From CAVOJY01 sp963696405 (lineage in GTDB: Bacteria > Chloroflexota > Limnocylindria > Limnocylindrales > CSP1-4), in contig CAVOJY010000006.1 of NCBI GenBank assembly GCA_963696405.1, forward strand, positions 372,001-436,000: a stretch of DNA of 64,000 nucleotides. The letters run 5' to 3'. The translations under genes and the position numbers were made by a program. Below the pieces are notes generated by a model. It saw nothing but the letters and a program-made list of their open reading frames with translations, did not search any database and was not told where the DNA came from. Below, piece by piece: positions 46,468 through 55,321 of the stretch. How positions within the stretch are numbered: the first letter of the stretch is position 1; every line of letters begins with the position of its first letter.

Positions 46468-47205
46468 ATGCGGCTGAAGGTCATCGGCTGCGAGGTCCTG
46501 GCCCGGCCGATCTACCTGTGCGCGGCCCGCTCCCCGCACATCGTGGATGTCACGTTCCTCCGGCGCGGCCTGCACGAGACCCCGCCGGACCTGCGGGCGT
46601 GCCTCCAGGAGGAGATCGACCGGGTCGGCCCGGAGTACGACGCCGCGGTCCTCGTCTACGGGCTCTGTGGTGGCGCCACGGCCGGGCTCCGGGCAGGGAG
46701 TGTGCCGCTCGTCGTGCCGCGGGCCCACGACTGCATCACCGTCTTTCTCGGGTCGCGCGACCGCTACCGGGAGGAGTTCACCTCGCACCCCGGCACGTAC
46801 TGGTACGCCCTCGACTACCTCGAGCGAGAGGACGCGACGTCATCGTCGACCGGCATGCTGGGCATCGGGGCGGGCACGGACGCCGAGCTGCAGGTGGCCT
46901 ACGAGCAATACGTCGAGCTGTACGGGAAGGACAACGCCGACTACCTGATGGAGACGCTGGGGGCCTGGAAGGACCACTACGACCGCGCGGCGTTCGTCGA
47001 CATGGGCGTCGGCGACACGACCGCGATCGAGGAGCGCGCCCGGGCCGAGGCGCAGGGCCGTGGCTGGCTGTTCGAGCGGATCGCCGGCGACCTGTCGCTT
47101 GTCCGCCGAGCCGTCGAGGGCGACTGGGACGCCGACTACCTCGTCGTCCAGCCCGGTCGGCGGCTGGCCCAGACGTACGACGAGGACATGATCGCGGCCG
47201 AGTAG
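46468..47205 (+). CDS. DUF1638 protein
   Basis: A 245-residue protein of a family of unknown function. MRLKVIGCEVLARP and LVYGLCGGATAGL are its conserved start and Cys-containing core; PRAHDCITVFLGSRDRY is a further family block. Conserved Cys and His residues suggest metal or cofactor binding. In other genomes it accompanies corrinoid methyltransferases (family knowledge), and here it lies 34 bp after the activator gene and probably in its transcript. Confidence 0.82.
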   Translation: MRLKVIGCEVLARPIYLCAARSPHIVDVTFLRRGLHETPPDLRACLQEEIDRVGPEYDAAVLVYGLCGGATAGLRAGSVPLVVPRAHDCITVFLGSRDRYREEFTSHPGTYWYALDYLEREDATSSSTGMLGIGAGTDAELQVAYEQYVELYGKDNADYLMETLGAWKDHYDRAAFVDMGVGDTTAIEERARAEAQGRGWLFERIAGDLSLVRRAVEGDWDADYLVVQPGRRLAQTYDEDMIAAE

Positions 47206-47592
47206 GGCGGGTCAGCGGAGGGGACCTCCGACGTGCGCCGAGCCAGCGGCCCGGCCGGTGGTCGCCCGAAGCGGCCGAGTGCCGCGACCGTTCCCGCCCC
47301 GCCAGCGCCGGGTTTGCCCTGGACGCATGACCGCAACGCCTTGGCATCAGGCCTGCCGGATATCTGCGCCTGGCGCAGAAGACCGGCATGAACCGGGCCG
47401 GACGGGTCGTTTCCGTGCTCCCCGCGCAAACTCCTGACCAGCCCACCCGTGGTCCGGCCGCGGTCATGCGCGTGGCGCACGAGGAGGACCGCGTGCGCCC
47501 TCTCCGGGCTCGGTTGGCTGGGACCCAGCCGATCGCCTCCGCCGCGGGAGTGACCGCGGATCGAGGCCCCGGCCGTCGGGCGTGATGAGTCC
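47206..47592. other. Convergent intergenic region
   Basis: 387 bp between the DUF1638 gene and the corrinoid protein gene, which face each other. Several short GC hairpins are present (for example near 47515-47531), as expected of two terminators. No gene or B12 riboswitch signature was recognised. Confidence 0.5.
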
Positions 47593-48219
47593 CTACGCCC
47601 CCAGCAATCCCTTGGCCACGTCCACCGCGCTGGCCGCATCGGGAGCGTAGCCGTCGGCCCCGATCGAGGCGGCGAACTCGGGGGTGAGGGGTGCCCCACC
47701 GACGAGGACCTTGGTCTGTAGACCGGCCTCGCGGACCGCGGTCACCACCGCCTTCATGCCCACCATGGTGGTGGTGAGGAGGGCCGATACCCCGATGAGG
47801 GAGGCGGAGTGCTCCTTCGCCGCGGAGACGAACTGCTCGGCGCTGACGTTGGTGCCGAGGTCCACGATGGCGATGCCGGCGCCCTTCCACATCATGCCCA
47901 CCAGGTTCTTGCCGATGTCGTGGAGGTCGCCCTTGGTGGTGCCGATGACGGCGGTATGGAGGGGCTTGATGCCGGCCTTCACCAAGAGGGGCTCCAGGAG
48001 CGCGGTGGACTCCTTCATGGCCCGCGCGCTGATGAGCATCTCGGGGACGTAGAGCTCGTTGCGGCTGAACTTGCCGCCCACCACCTCCATGGCCTTCGTC
48101 ATGGCATCGAGGATGGCCTGGGGCGGGAGACCGTCGTCGATGGCCGCCTGGGTGACGGCCACCGCGGTCTTGCGGTCACCGGCCTCCACGGCAGCGGTGA
48201 GGGCAGCGAGGTCGGTCAT
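47593..48219 (-). CDS. Corrinoid (B12-binding) methyl-carrier protein
   Basis: A 208-residue methyl carrier of the MtaC/MtbC/MtmC type. The N-terminal helical cap (about 1-85) ends in ELYVPEMLISARAMKE; the Rossmann domain has KGDLHDIGKN, where the His ligates cobalt, then SALLTTTM and VGGAPLTPEFA. It would shuttle a methyl group between enzymes. The ATG at 48219 has AGGAGG upstream. It lies 89 bp after the methyltransferase gene and on its strand. Confidence 0.93.
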   Translation of the reverse strand: MTDLAALTAAVEAGDRKTAVAVTQAAIDDGLPPQAILDAMTKAMEVVGGKFSRNELYVPEMLISARAMKESTALLEPLLVKAGIKPLHTAVIGTTKGDLHDIGKNLVGMMWKGAGIAIVDLGTNVSAEQFVSAAKEHSASLIGVSALLTTTMVGMKAVVTAVREAGLQTKVLVGGAPLTPEFAASIGADGYAPDAASAVDVAKGLLGA

Positions 48220-48308
48220 GGGGGTCCTCCTGGGGGTGGGGGTGGGGCTCCGGAGATGGCAGACGTGGCGAGTGCGACCTGGACTTCCCAGGTGCGGCGA
48301 ACGTGATT

Positions 48309-49358
48309 TTAACCGGCGCCACCTCCCAGCTCGCCGGCACGGAAGGCGGCCAGGTAGTCGCCCCCGTAGACGTCGCGGCCGAGGAGGAGATCCGCCGCGA
48401 GCTCGTAAGAGTGAGCCGAGCGGTCCTGGCCGAAGATCCGCGCGAGGTCGTTCACCACGGGGTCGATGATGCCGCTGTCCACACCGGCGTCGGCGGCCAG
48501 GTCGATGAAGGCGTCGTTGATGATCTTGCGAGCGGGCAGGCCGAAGGAGACGTTGGAGAGGCCGCCTGTCAGGTGGATTTCCGGGCCGAAACGCTCGCGC
48601 AGCCCGCGGGCCGCGTCGAGGTACCAGGTCCCCGCCTCGGGCTCGACGGCGGCCGGGATGACGAGGGGGTCGAGGTGCAGCTGGTCGAGGGCGAGACCGC
48701 GCTTCTGGGCCTCCTCGACGATGCGCACGCCGTTGGCCACCCGCTCCTCGGCGCCGGAGGGCATGCCGCCCTCGCCGACCGCCCCGAGGACGACCGGGCA
48801 CCCGGCCGCAGCGGCCATGTCGAGGACGTCGAGGCGCTCAAGGGAGGCTGAGTTGATGAGCGGACGGCCGGGGAAGGCGCCGGCTGCCTCGATGCCCGCG
48901 GCGATGATCTCCGGCGCAGACGAGTCGACCGACAAGGGGACCGGGATGGCGGCGCCGATGAGCCCGACCAGCCAGCGCATGGCCTCTGCCCGCTCGTCGA
49001 GGCCGGGCGAGACCTCGTCGACGTTGAGGTCGATGTAGTCGGCCCCGGCGGCTACCTGCCGGGAGGCCATCTGGAGCAGGTAGGCGCGGCCGTCGTCGGC
49101 CGGGGCCGGGTCTCCTCCCATGCCGGCGAGGATGGCAGCCCGCACGTGCTTCACCTTGCCGGCGGTGAAGTCGCCGCCGGCGCGGACCTCGTCGGGGACG
49201 ATCAGCCTGCGGGCCGTACCGGAAGTGTCGGCGAACGCAACGGCCTCCCGGCCGTCGGCGGCGAGCACGATGTGCCTGCCGGTGCGCAGGACCGTCCGCG
49301 TGGCGTGGATGTTCTCGCCGATGACGACAAAGGGCGTCCCAGCCCGCGTGGTCCTCAT
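48309..49358 (-). CDS. Methyltetrahydrofolate:corrinoid methyltransferase (pterin-binding)
   Basis: A 349-residue enzyme with the pterin-binding TIM barrel of AcsE/MetH-like methyltransferases. GADYIDLNVDE and LSVDSSAPEIIAAG bind the pterin, PLINSASLE and LHLDPLVIP continue the barrel, and TGGLSNVSFGLPARKIIN is the late conserved block. It transfers the methyl of CH3-THF to or from the corrinoid protein. The ATG at 49358 overlaps the metF stop as ATGA. An N-terminal extension of about 90 residues (with VVIGENIHATRTV) goes beyond AcsE length. Confidence 0.9.
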   Translation of the reverse strand: MRTTRAGTPFVVIGENIHATRTVLRTGRHIVLAADGREAVAFADTSGTARRLIVPDEVRAGGDFTAGKVKHVRAAILAGMGGDPAPADDGRAYLLQMASRQVAAGADYIDLNVDEVSPGLDERAEAMRWLVGLIGAAIPVPLSVDSSAPEIIAAGIEAAGAFPGRPLINSASLERLDVLDMAAAAGCPVVLGAVGEGGMPSGAEERVANGVRIVEEAQKRGLALDQLHLDPLVIPAAVEPEAGTWYLDAARGLRERFGPEIHLTGGLSNVSFGLPARKIINDAFIDLAADAGVDSGIIDPVVNDLARIFGQDRSAHSYELAADLLLGRDVYGGDYLAAFRAGELGGGAG

Positions 49359-50963
49359 GCCTTGCTCCCTTCCTGGCCCGCAGTGTCCTCGGCCGCCAGC
49401 CGGCGCGCGAAGTGGTCCCTTCCCAGGTACGTGTTGGCCCAGGCGCTCGTGCGGCGGAGCGCATTGTCCTGCAGCACGGGCGCGCGGTCGAGCATCGTCA
49501 GCTCCTCGCCGTAGGGCTTGAGGCGCGCGTAAGCCCGGGACCAGATGCACTCCTTGTCCACCACCTCGCAAAGCCCGTCGCGCGTCCCCCCGCAGGGTCC
49601 GTTGCGCTGGTTCTTCCAGCACTGCGACTCGGGGCAGAGGTAGGCGATGTCGGGGAGCGAGCAGTCCCCGCAGTCGCGGCAGTCGAAGAGGGGCACCTTG
49701 GCGGTGTTCTCGAGCACGTGGACCGGGCGCGCGAGACGGTAGCGCTCGACCCGCTCGTAGAAACGGGTCCCGGCGCGGAAGCCGGCCGTGCCCGGCTCGA
49801 AGGCGAGGTCGTGGACGAGCCGGTTGAAGCGGTAGGCAAGCGAACCGCGCACCCGCGCGCGGCCCCGGGCACGCGGGGTGAGCGAGGCCTGGTGGCGGCG
49901 GTTCACCCGGTCGCTCGACAGGCCGGTGGCGCGATCCGGCTCGAAGTAGAAGAACTCGCCCGGCCGCGAGAAGCCGATCTCCCGGGCGAAGGTCCGCCAG
50001 TCGTCGGGGGCGAACGAGCCGGCGAGCTCGAGGACGCGGGCGAGGTCGGCCGCCCTGCGGTGGCCGCTGACGTAGGCGCCGCGGTAGCCGAGGCCGCGGG
50101 CGATGGCCACCTGCTTCGCGGCGAACTCGAGGAAGAAGGCCTTCCCCTTGTCGGGCGAGGCGGCCTGCTTCTCGACGACCGCCAGGAGATCGTCGCTGAC
50201 GACGCAGCCCGGGATCTTCCCGGAGTGGAAGATGCGGGCCACGGGCGGCCGAGAGGATGTAGGCGTTGGCGATGACGGGAACCTCGATGCCGCGGAGGCG
50301 CATGTAGCGCAGGAGCTCGTCGACCTTCGTCGAGTCGTACCCCACCTGGCCGATCACGAAATCGGCGCCGCTTCGGACCTTGAGCTCGAGCTTGAGGTAC
50401 TGGGGCATGAGCTCCGACTCGAGAAGCTTGTGGTTGTTGACCCCGCAGCCGAGGAAGAACCGCCCGTCGGGACCACCGGTCGCCGCCTGCCCCATCTCGG
50501 CATACATGGCCAGCAGCGACACCGAGTCAAGGTCGAAGACCGGGCGCGAGAGCCCCCCGTATCCCTCCACCGGGTAGTCGCCGGACACGACGAGGACGTT
50601 CCGCAGGCCCCGGCTCGCCAGCTCCCAGCCCAGGCTCTGCAGGCTCGAGCGGCTGCGGTCGCGGCAGGCCACGTGGACGATGACGTCCTGGCCCGCCTCA
50701 ACGTACTCCGCAGCCAGCGTCTGGGGAGCCAGGCGCGGATGACCGCCCGCGTTGTCGGTGATGGAGAGGGCGGCGATACGGGGGTCGGCGGCCAGTTCGC
50801 GCCCCATGTCCAGCTCGCGCCTGCCGTGCTCATCGGCGAGCTGCCCCGCCCAGGGGACCAGCTCGGCGACAATGGCGAAACCGCCGGGACTGGTCAGCTG
50901 CTCGCGGAACGGCCGCTTCGCCGCGGGGTGCTCGGCGCCTGCGCTCACCGGTGCTTCGGGCAT
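49355..50963 (-). CDS. Methylenetetrahydrofolate reductase fused to MetV-like zinc domain (frameshifted)
   Basis: Reduces methylene-THF to methyl-THF. The MetF barrel (AIVAELVPW, LSITDNAGGHPRL, VLVVSGDYP) is followed by a Cys-rich MetV-type domain (FDCRDCGDC, YLCPESQCWKNQRNGPCGG). The two halves are in different frames: the barrel ends with ANAYILSA, and VARIFHSGKIPGC continues in the next frame; one extra base at about 50243-50250 (a G/C run) accounts for it. The ATG at 50963 has GGGAG upstream. It is first in an operon with the corrinoid methyltransferase. Confidence 0.88.
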
Positions 50964-51160
50964 GGAATTCACTCCCTGCAGTGGCGTGGTCCGCAGAGCA
51001 TGTTAACAGTCGACCCACCCGGGCAAACGGGTCTGCCGACACCCGTCGCGGCTGCGGTGGCGGCCGCGGACGCAGCGGCCCACGGGCCGGCACGATGTTA
51101 CCGGGCGGCAGGTGGGCGGCGCACCCCTCCAGCGTGAGGCGGACGGGTAGTCGCGCGCGC

Positions 51161-52195
51161 CTATCGAATGGACTGGGCGAGCGCGGCGTGCCTGGCGAGT
51201 AGCGGTTCGATCTCGGGCTGCGGGACTCTGCCCATGCCGCACTCGGTGGCAACCCCGAAGGCGCGAGGGCTGTACCTCTCGGCCAGATCGACGAGCCGGC
51301 GGTCCTCCGTCTCGGTCGTGCGCGATGGATCGTGCACCACGCCCAGGAACAGCGTGCCTGCCGTTTCGCCCAGCTCGGCAAGCGGCTCGAAGTAGGGTGC
51401 CTCCTTGCCGGGCGGCACGGGCATGTGCGTGTAGGCGAGCCAGTCGCCGTCACGAACCTTCGCCACGTCGTTGGCGAGACGCACGCAGAGGGCGAGTGTC
51501 TCGGGCTCCTTGAAGTGGCTGTGCTGGTAGTCGCCGTAGCAGAGGTGGAGTCCGACGGCGGCGCCGGCATCGGCGCTTCTCTCCGCGAAGGCCCGGATCC
51601 GCTCGACGATCCCGCAGTAGTCGTGGCGCGGCCGAGCCAGGAACGCGCCCTCCAGGATGCCGATCTCGACCGCGATGTCCCACTGGATGACGAGGTCCTC
51701 GCCGGGGATCGACCGCACGATCGCGTCGTGCTCGGCCAGGAGGGCCGCCGTGTAGACGGGCTCGAACGCGTCGCGGTCCGCGAGGGCGACCCAGGAGTTG
51801 ACCACCGCCAGGGGCGTCGGGAGGGCCACCTGGAAGCGGATGCCCGCCGGCACGGCGCCCGCGCCGCGCAGCTCGGTGAACCGCCGGTAGCTGGCGATCG
51901 CAGCGTCGGCGTAGCCCAGGTTGACCAGCCTGATCTCGGCCGCCGGCTTCGTCAGCACGAGCTGCGGGAAGGGCTCATACGAGCCCGGGTTGGTGATCGG
52001 GGCTCCGAAATCGATGCCTTCGACCGCGGCGAGCGCCGGCATCTGCCAGCCGATCCAGTTGTTGCGGTCTCCCGTCTCCCCGTCCGGAACCGCCGCCAGG
52101 TGCCGCCCGAGGATCCGTCCCGCGGTCTGGAACACGTCATCGCCGGTCGGCAGGTTCACAGAACCGAGGAGAAGCGCACCCGTTGCCTTGCCCAC
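51161..52195 (-). CDS. MetE/UROD-like zinc methyltransferase
   Basis: A 344-residue TIM-barrel protein of the cobalamin-independent methionine synthase / UROD superfamily. GLHLCYGDYQHSHF (His-x-Cys) and ATECGMGRVP (late Cys) match the zinc ligands of MetE-type enzymes; the acceptor would bind zinc as a thiolate. It lacks the duplicated N-terminal half of MetE. The GTG at 52195 has GGAAGGG about 6 bases upstream. It sits just upstream of the metF operon with the same orientation, so a role as acceptor-side methyltransferase is plausible. Confidence 0.8.
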   Translation of the reverse strand: MGKATGALLLGSVNLPTGDDVFQTAGRILGRHLAAVPDGETGDRNNWIGWQMPALAAVEGIDFGAPITNPGSYEPFPQLVLTKPAAEIRLVNLGYADAAIASYRRFTELRGAGAVPAGIRFQVALPTPLAVVNSWVALADRDAFEPVYTAALLAEHDAIVRSIPGEDLVIQWDIAVEIGILEGAFLARPRHDYCGIVERIRAFAERSADAGAAVGLHLCYGDYQHSHFKEPETLALCVRLANDVAKVRDGDWLAYTHMPVPPGKEAPYFEPLAELGETAGTLFLGVVHDPSRTTETEDRRLVDLAERYSPRAFGVATECGMGRVPQPEIEPLLARHAALAQSIR

Positions 52196-52320
52196 GTCAT
52201 CCCTTCCTTCCACACGCTCGCCCAACCGCACGCCAGCCGAGGTGGGCCGGGAATCCTACCGCATCAGCGTCATGGAGGCCGCGCAGATGCCCTTCTCGCA
52301 GGCGCCGCCGCTCCTGTTCC

Positions 52321-52638
52321 TTACGGAAGTCCGCCGCCCTCGCGGAACGACCCAGGCGGCGCAAACCCCGACCAGGACCCGGCCGCCCGTCGCGCCGCGA
52401 GGTCGGCCAGGACACCGTCCAGGCGAGGGCCGCGCATCTCCGGGTAGAGCCGCGAGAGGATGAAGCGGGCGCGCTCCAGATCGTCGAGGCGCCCGACCTC
52501 CGACTCGCGCTCCCTCAGCGCTGCCCAGACGATGTCGAAGGCGCGCTCGGTGAGCTCGGCTGCAAGACGGAGACGGTCGCTGGACGTCCAGTCGCGGCGG
52601 GTCGCCGCCAGCTCGGCCGATCCAGGCTCACCGGGCAT
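52321..52638 (-). CDS. Small protein of unknown function, partner of nucleotidyltransferase
   Basis: A helical protein of 105 residues (RDWTSSDRLRLAAELTERAF, then DDLERARFILSRLYPEMRG). I do not recognise a family. The ATG at 52638 overlaps the upstream nucleotidyltransferase gene by 11 bp, so the pair is translationally coupled. A toxin-antitoxin or defence-like partnership is possible, as for MNT/HEPN pairs, but no HEPN motif was seen. Confidence 0.6.
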   Translation of the reverse strand: MPGEPGSAELAATRRDWTSSDRLRLAAELTERAFDIVWAALRERESEVGRLDDLERARFILSRLYPEMRGPRLDGVLADLAARRAAGSWSGFAPPGSFREGGGLP

Positions 52639-53188
52639 CGCGACGCACCGTGGCCAGGATCTCCGCGACACCGAGGCCGGGGGCGTGCCGGTCGAGGTAG
52701 GCCGCGTCGAGGCCCGGTTGATCGCGAACCAGGGCCACGCAGTCCCTCAGCTGGAGTTCGCTCGCGCCGCTCGACCACTCGAGCTTGGCGAGCAGCAGGT
52801 CCTCGGGCGACGACAGCCACACGGGACCGTAGGACGGGTGGACGAATTGTAGGCGTCGTTCGAGCGCTTCCCGCCCCCACGGGTCGGGGTCGCGCAGGAT
52901 GATGTCGATCTTGCCCCAGCCGCTCACCGATACGAGGGACGCGAGCCAGCGGCCCGGTCCACGGATCGGCGGCGCGACGACAAAGGTATCCCGGAACGGA
53001 TCGAAGACCTCGGCGAAGCGCGCAACCGGCAGGTCGACGACGACGTCGGTGTCGGCTGTCTGCCGGGGGCCGGCGTAGGGGCCGAGCGCCTCGGAACCGG
53101 TCAGGTACCAGGGCAGGCCCGCAGCCTCGAGCCGGCCGAGGGCGTCACGGATGGCATCGGCGTACGAGCCGTGGAGTCGGATGCCCAC
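52628..53188 (-). CDS. Nucleotidyltransferase-fold protein (DUF6036/AbiEii-like)
   Basis: A 186-residue protein. WYLTGSEALGPYAGPRQTAD and TDVVVDLP form the GS...DxD nucleotidyltransferase signature; SGWGKIDIILRD gives the third acidic strand, and LSSPEDLLLAKLEW is a family block. Relatives include abortive-infection AbiEii toxins and antitoxin-type nucleotidyltransferases. The activity is undetermined. It is the first gene of a two-gene unit. Confidence 0.8.
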   Translation of the reverse strand: MGIRLHGSYADAIRDALGRLEAAGLPWYLTGSEALGPYAGPRQTADTDVVVDLPVARFAEVFDPFRDTFVVAPPIRGPGRWLASLVSVSGWGKIDIILRDPDPWGREALERRLQFVHPSYGPVWLSSPEDLLLAKLEWSSGASELQLRDCVALVRDQPGLDAAYLDRHAPGLGVAEILATVRRDAR

Positions 53189-53230
53189 CGCTCCAGTCTA
53201 CGCGGCCACGCTGGTGTTCCAGCCCGCCCG

Positions 53231-54172
53231 TCACGCCACCGTCGCCGCCGCCTGCTTCCACCAGGCCACTGTGGCTGGGATCGATTCCTCGAGGGGCGTC
53301 GCGCGGGTCCGGAAGACCGCCTCGAAGCGCGAGCTGTCCACCACGAAGGGCTCGTCGAACTCGTACCACAGCTCGACCGTCTCGCCTGCCTCCGGGACGA
53401 AGAGGCCGAAGAACCTGAGCATCGTCCGCGAGGTGCGGTTCATCCGCGCTGGAACCCCGGCGGCCTGCGCCGCGATCTCGACGAAACGGCGGGTCGAGGT
53501 CGCCGGGGCGCTCGGCAGGTGCCAGTCGGATCCCAGCGCGTCATCGCGTGAGCCCAGCTCGATGAGGGCGCGCGCGAAATCCGGGAGGTACGCGTAGGTC
53601 CGCGGGAGGTCAGGGTTTCCGTACACCCGCGGCTTCTTCCCGGCCACCAGCGGCAGCCAGAACCGCTCGCCGATAGGCGAGAACGGTGCACGCGGGCCGA
53701 AGATGTCGCTCGCGCGGCCGATGGCGACGGGCACGCGACCGTCCCGGTGGGCCGCCAGGAATTGCGCGGTCATCTCGGCACGGACGCGGCCCTTGCGGCC
53801 GGTCGAGCGGTGCGGGAGATCCTCGCGGATCGGTGCGCCGCCGGTCGGCCCGTACAGGTAGAGGTTGTCCGGCACCACGACCCGTACGCCGGTGCCGGCG
53901 AGGCCGGCGATCGCGCCGTCGACGAGCGGCGGGAAGTCCTCCGGCCGATGGTAGGGGGGCTGGACGGCGAAGTACGCGACCCGGGCCCCCTCGACGGCCG
54001 TCCTGACCTGGGCCGGGTCGGTGACGTCCGCCGGGAAGGACTGGACGCCGGGAATGCCGACGTCCCGGCCGTCGCGCGTCACGACGCGTACAGCCTGGGC
54101 AGAGGCGATCAGCTGACGGGCGATCTCCTGGCCAACCTGTCCGGCGCCGAGGACGACATGGGAAGGTGGCAT
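53231..54172 (-). CDS. NAD(P)-binding epimerase/reductase-like protein
   Basis: A 313-residue extended SDR. HVVLGAGQVGQEIARQL (about 5-21) is the Rossmann start, and PDNLYLYGP stands in the place of the catalytic Ser-Tyr region. RTYAYLPDFARALIELG and the C-terminal WWKQ are typical of sugar-epimerase-like oxidoreductases. The substrate is unknown. It overlaps the tetR stop by 1 bp (TGATG), so it is probably controlled by that regulator. Confidence 0.85.
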   Translation of the reverse strand: MPPSHVVLGAGQVGQEIARQLIASAQAVRVVTRDGRDVGIPGVQSFPADVTDPAQVRTAVEGARVAYFAVQPPYHRPEDFPPLVDGAIAGLAGTGVRVVVPDNLYLYGPTGGAPIREDLPHRSTGRKGRVRAEMTAQFLAAHRDGRVPVAIGRASDIFGPRAPFSPIGERFWLPLVAGKKPRVYGNPDLPRTYAYLPDFARALIELGSRDDALGSDWHLPSAPATSTRRFVEIAAQAAGVPARMNRTSRTMLRFFGLFVPEAGETVELWYEFDEPFVVDSSRFEAVFRTRATPLEESIPATVAWWKQAAATVA

Positions 54173-54838
54173 CAGGGTGTTCCTTTCGGTGAGCGACGGG
54201 GTGGGGTGGGCGGCCCGGCCGGACGCCGGGAAAGGGCAGTGAGCAGGTCGTCAAGCGCCGCCTCCGCGGTTTCGCGCGCCGTCTGGGGCTGACCGCCGGC
54301 GAGACCCGTGGCCAGGCTCGCCGAACCGTAGAGCGTCGCGAGCCCGTGGACGGTGCTCCAGAGCAGGCGGGCCAGGCGGACCGGGTCGGTACCCTGCAGC
54401 TCGCCTGCTCGCTGGGCGTCGGCGCAAAGGTCGATCAGCCGCCGGTACGCACCCTCCCCGGGAGCGCCGCCGGACGCGGAGAACATGAGAATGAAGATCC
54501 CGGGGTGGTGGACCGCGTGGTCGACGTAGGCGAGGCCGTAGGCGCGGAGAAGTGCGGCCGGCGAGGTCTCGGACCGGTCGATGGAGGCTTCCAGGCGTTC
54601 GAGCAGCAGCTCGAACCCGCGCTCCGCCACTGCACCGAGCAGTTCGTGGCGGTCCCGGAAGTGATGGAGCGGGGCGGTATGCGAAACGCCGGCCAGCCGC
54701 GCGACACCGCGGATGGTCACCGCGTCCGGCCCCCCGGCCTCCACCAGGCGCACACCTGCCTCCACGCAGGCCGCCCGGAGGTTCCCGTGGTGGTAGCCGT
54801 CGCCGCCCGACTTCTCGGTCCTGCTCCGCTTGCCTCAT
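54172..54838 (-). CDS. TetR-family repressor (frameshifted near start)
   Basis: TetR regulator of about 220 residues. The canonical N-terminal GYHHGNLRAACVEAG has no start codon in its own frame; the ATG at 54838 with MRQAEQDRE is in the next frame, and one extra base at 54800-54812 joins them. The HTH (TIRGVARLAGVSHTAPLHHF) follows. Without the correction the protein would start at 54765 and lose its first helix. It overlaps the epimerase gene by 1 bp, and a consensus promoter lies upstream. Confidence 0.82.
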
Positions 54839-54886
54839 TGGCCTCTGTCCGCGGGACCTCCCGCGCTGGCTATCCTGACGGTGTCA

Positions 54887-54915
54887 ACTTTACGATGCTA
54901 ACTTGCCTCTGTCAA
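54887..54915 (-). promoter_or_regulatory. Promoter of the tetR/epimerase unit
   Basis: On the minus strand TTGACA (54910-54915) and TAAAGT (54887-54892) are separated by 17 bp. The start point would lie near 54880, about 40 bases before the ATG at 54838. Direct repeats of AACTT around the -10 region may bind the TetR protein. Confidence 0.6.
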
Positions 54916-55321
54916 GACCCGCCCGCTCCCGCGTCCGTGTCCCCTGCCCTGCCCGGCTGGTGGGCGTCCACCGCACACCGGAGTTGGCCAAGGCGGAAGC
55001 GTCGGGGCACGGCGCCTCCGATCGACCGCCGCCGGGGTCCCTTCCGGCCTGTGCCGCGCTCGACCGGACCGTTCCTCTCGCTCCGTGCCCTGGCCGCCGG
55101 CTCCCGACAATCCTCGCCCACGCCGACGGCCCGTCCGATGGCGGCCACCTTCGTGCGGACAGCGACCACCTCGCGGGCGCCGCCGCCCGCATGGTCCGTC
55201 TCACCTCCCGGGTGCGGCGAGTGCCGCCCGTCGGGCCCAGTGCGGGCCATTCGCGACCGGGGCACGTTGGCCCTCTCCTGAGCGATCGCCGTGGCCCCAT
55301 GCGGTGGCGGGCCGGGCTGCC
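54916..55321. other. Intergenic region after rdgB
   Basis: About 406 bp between the rdgB stop and the tetR promoter. The uncorrected rdgB frame runs through it, but the translation is not protein-like. No RNA gene was recognised. Confidence 0.5.

Noticed and set aside
47388..47585. Small ORF in the convergent gap
   Set aside because: Composition is ordinary GC-rich open frame, with no ribosome site or family.
47206..47592. Cobalamin riboswitch near the corrinoid operon
   Set aside because: The region is downstream of both genes that face it, and no B12-box sequence was seen.
54916..55321. Structured RNA such as RNase P RNA
   Set aside because: It is GC-rich and unassigned, but none of the conserved RNase P core sequences were seen.
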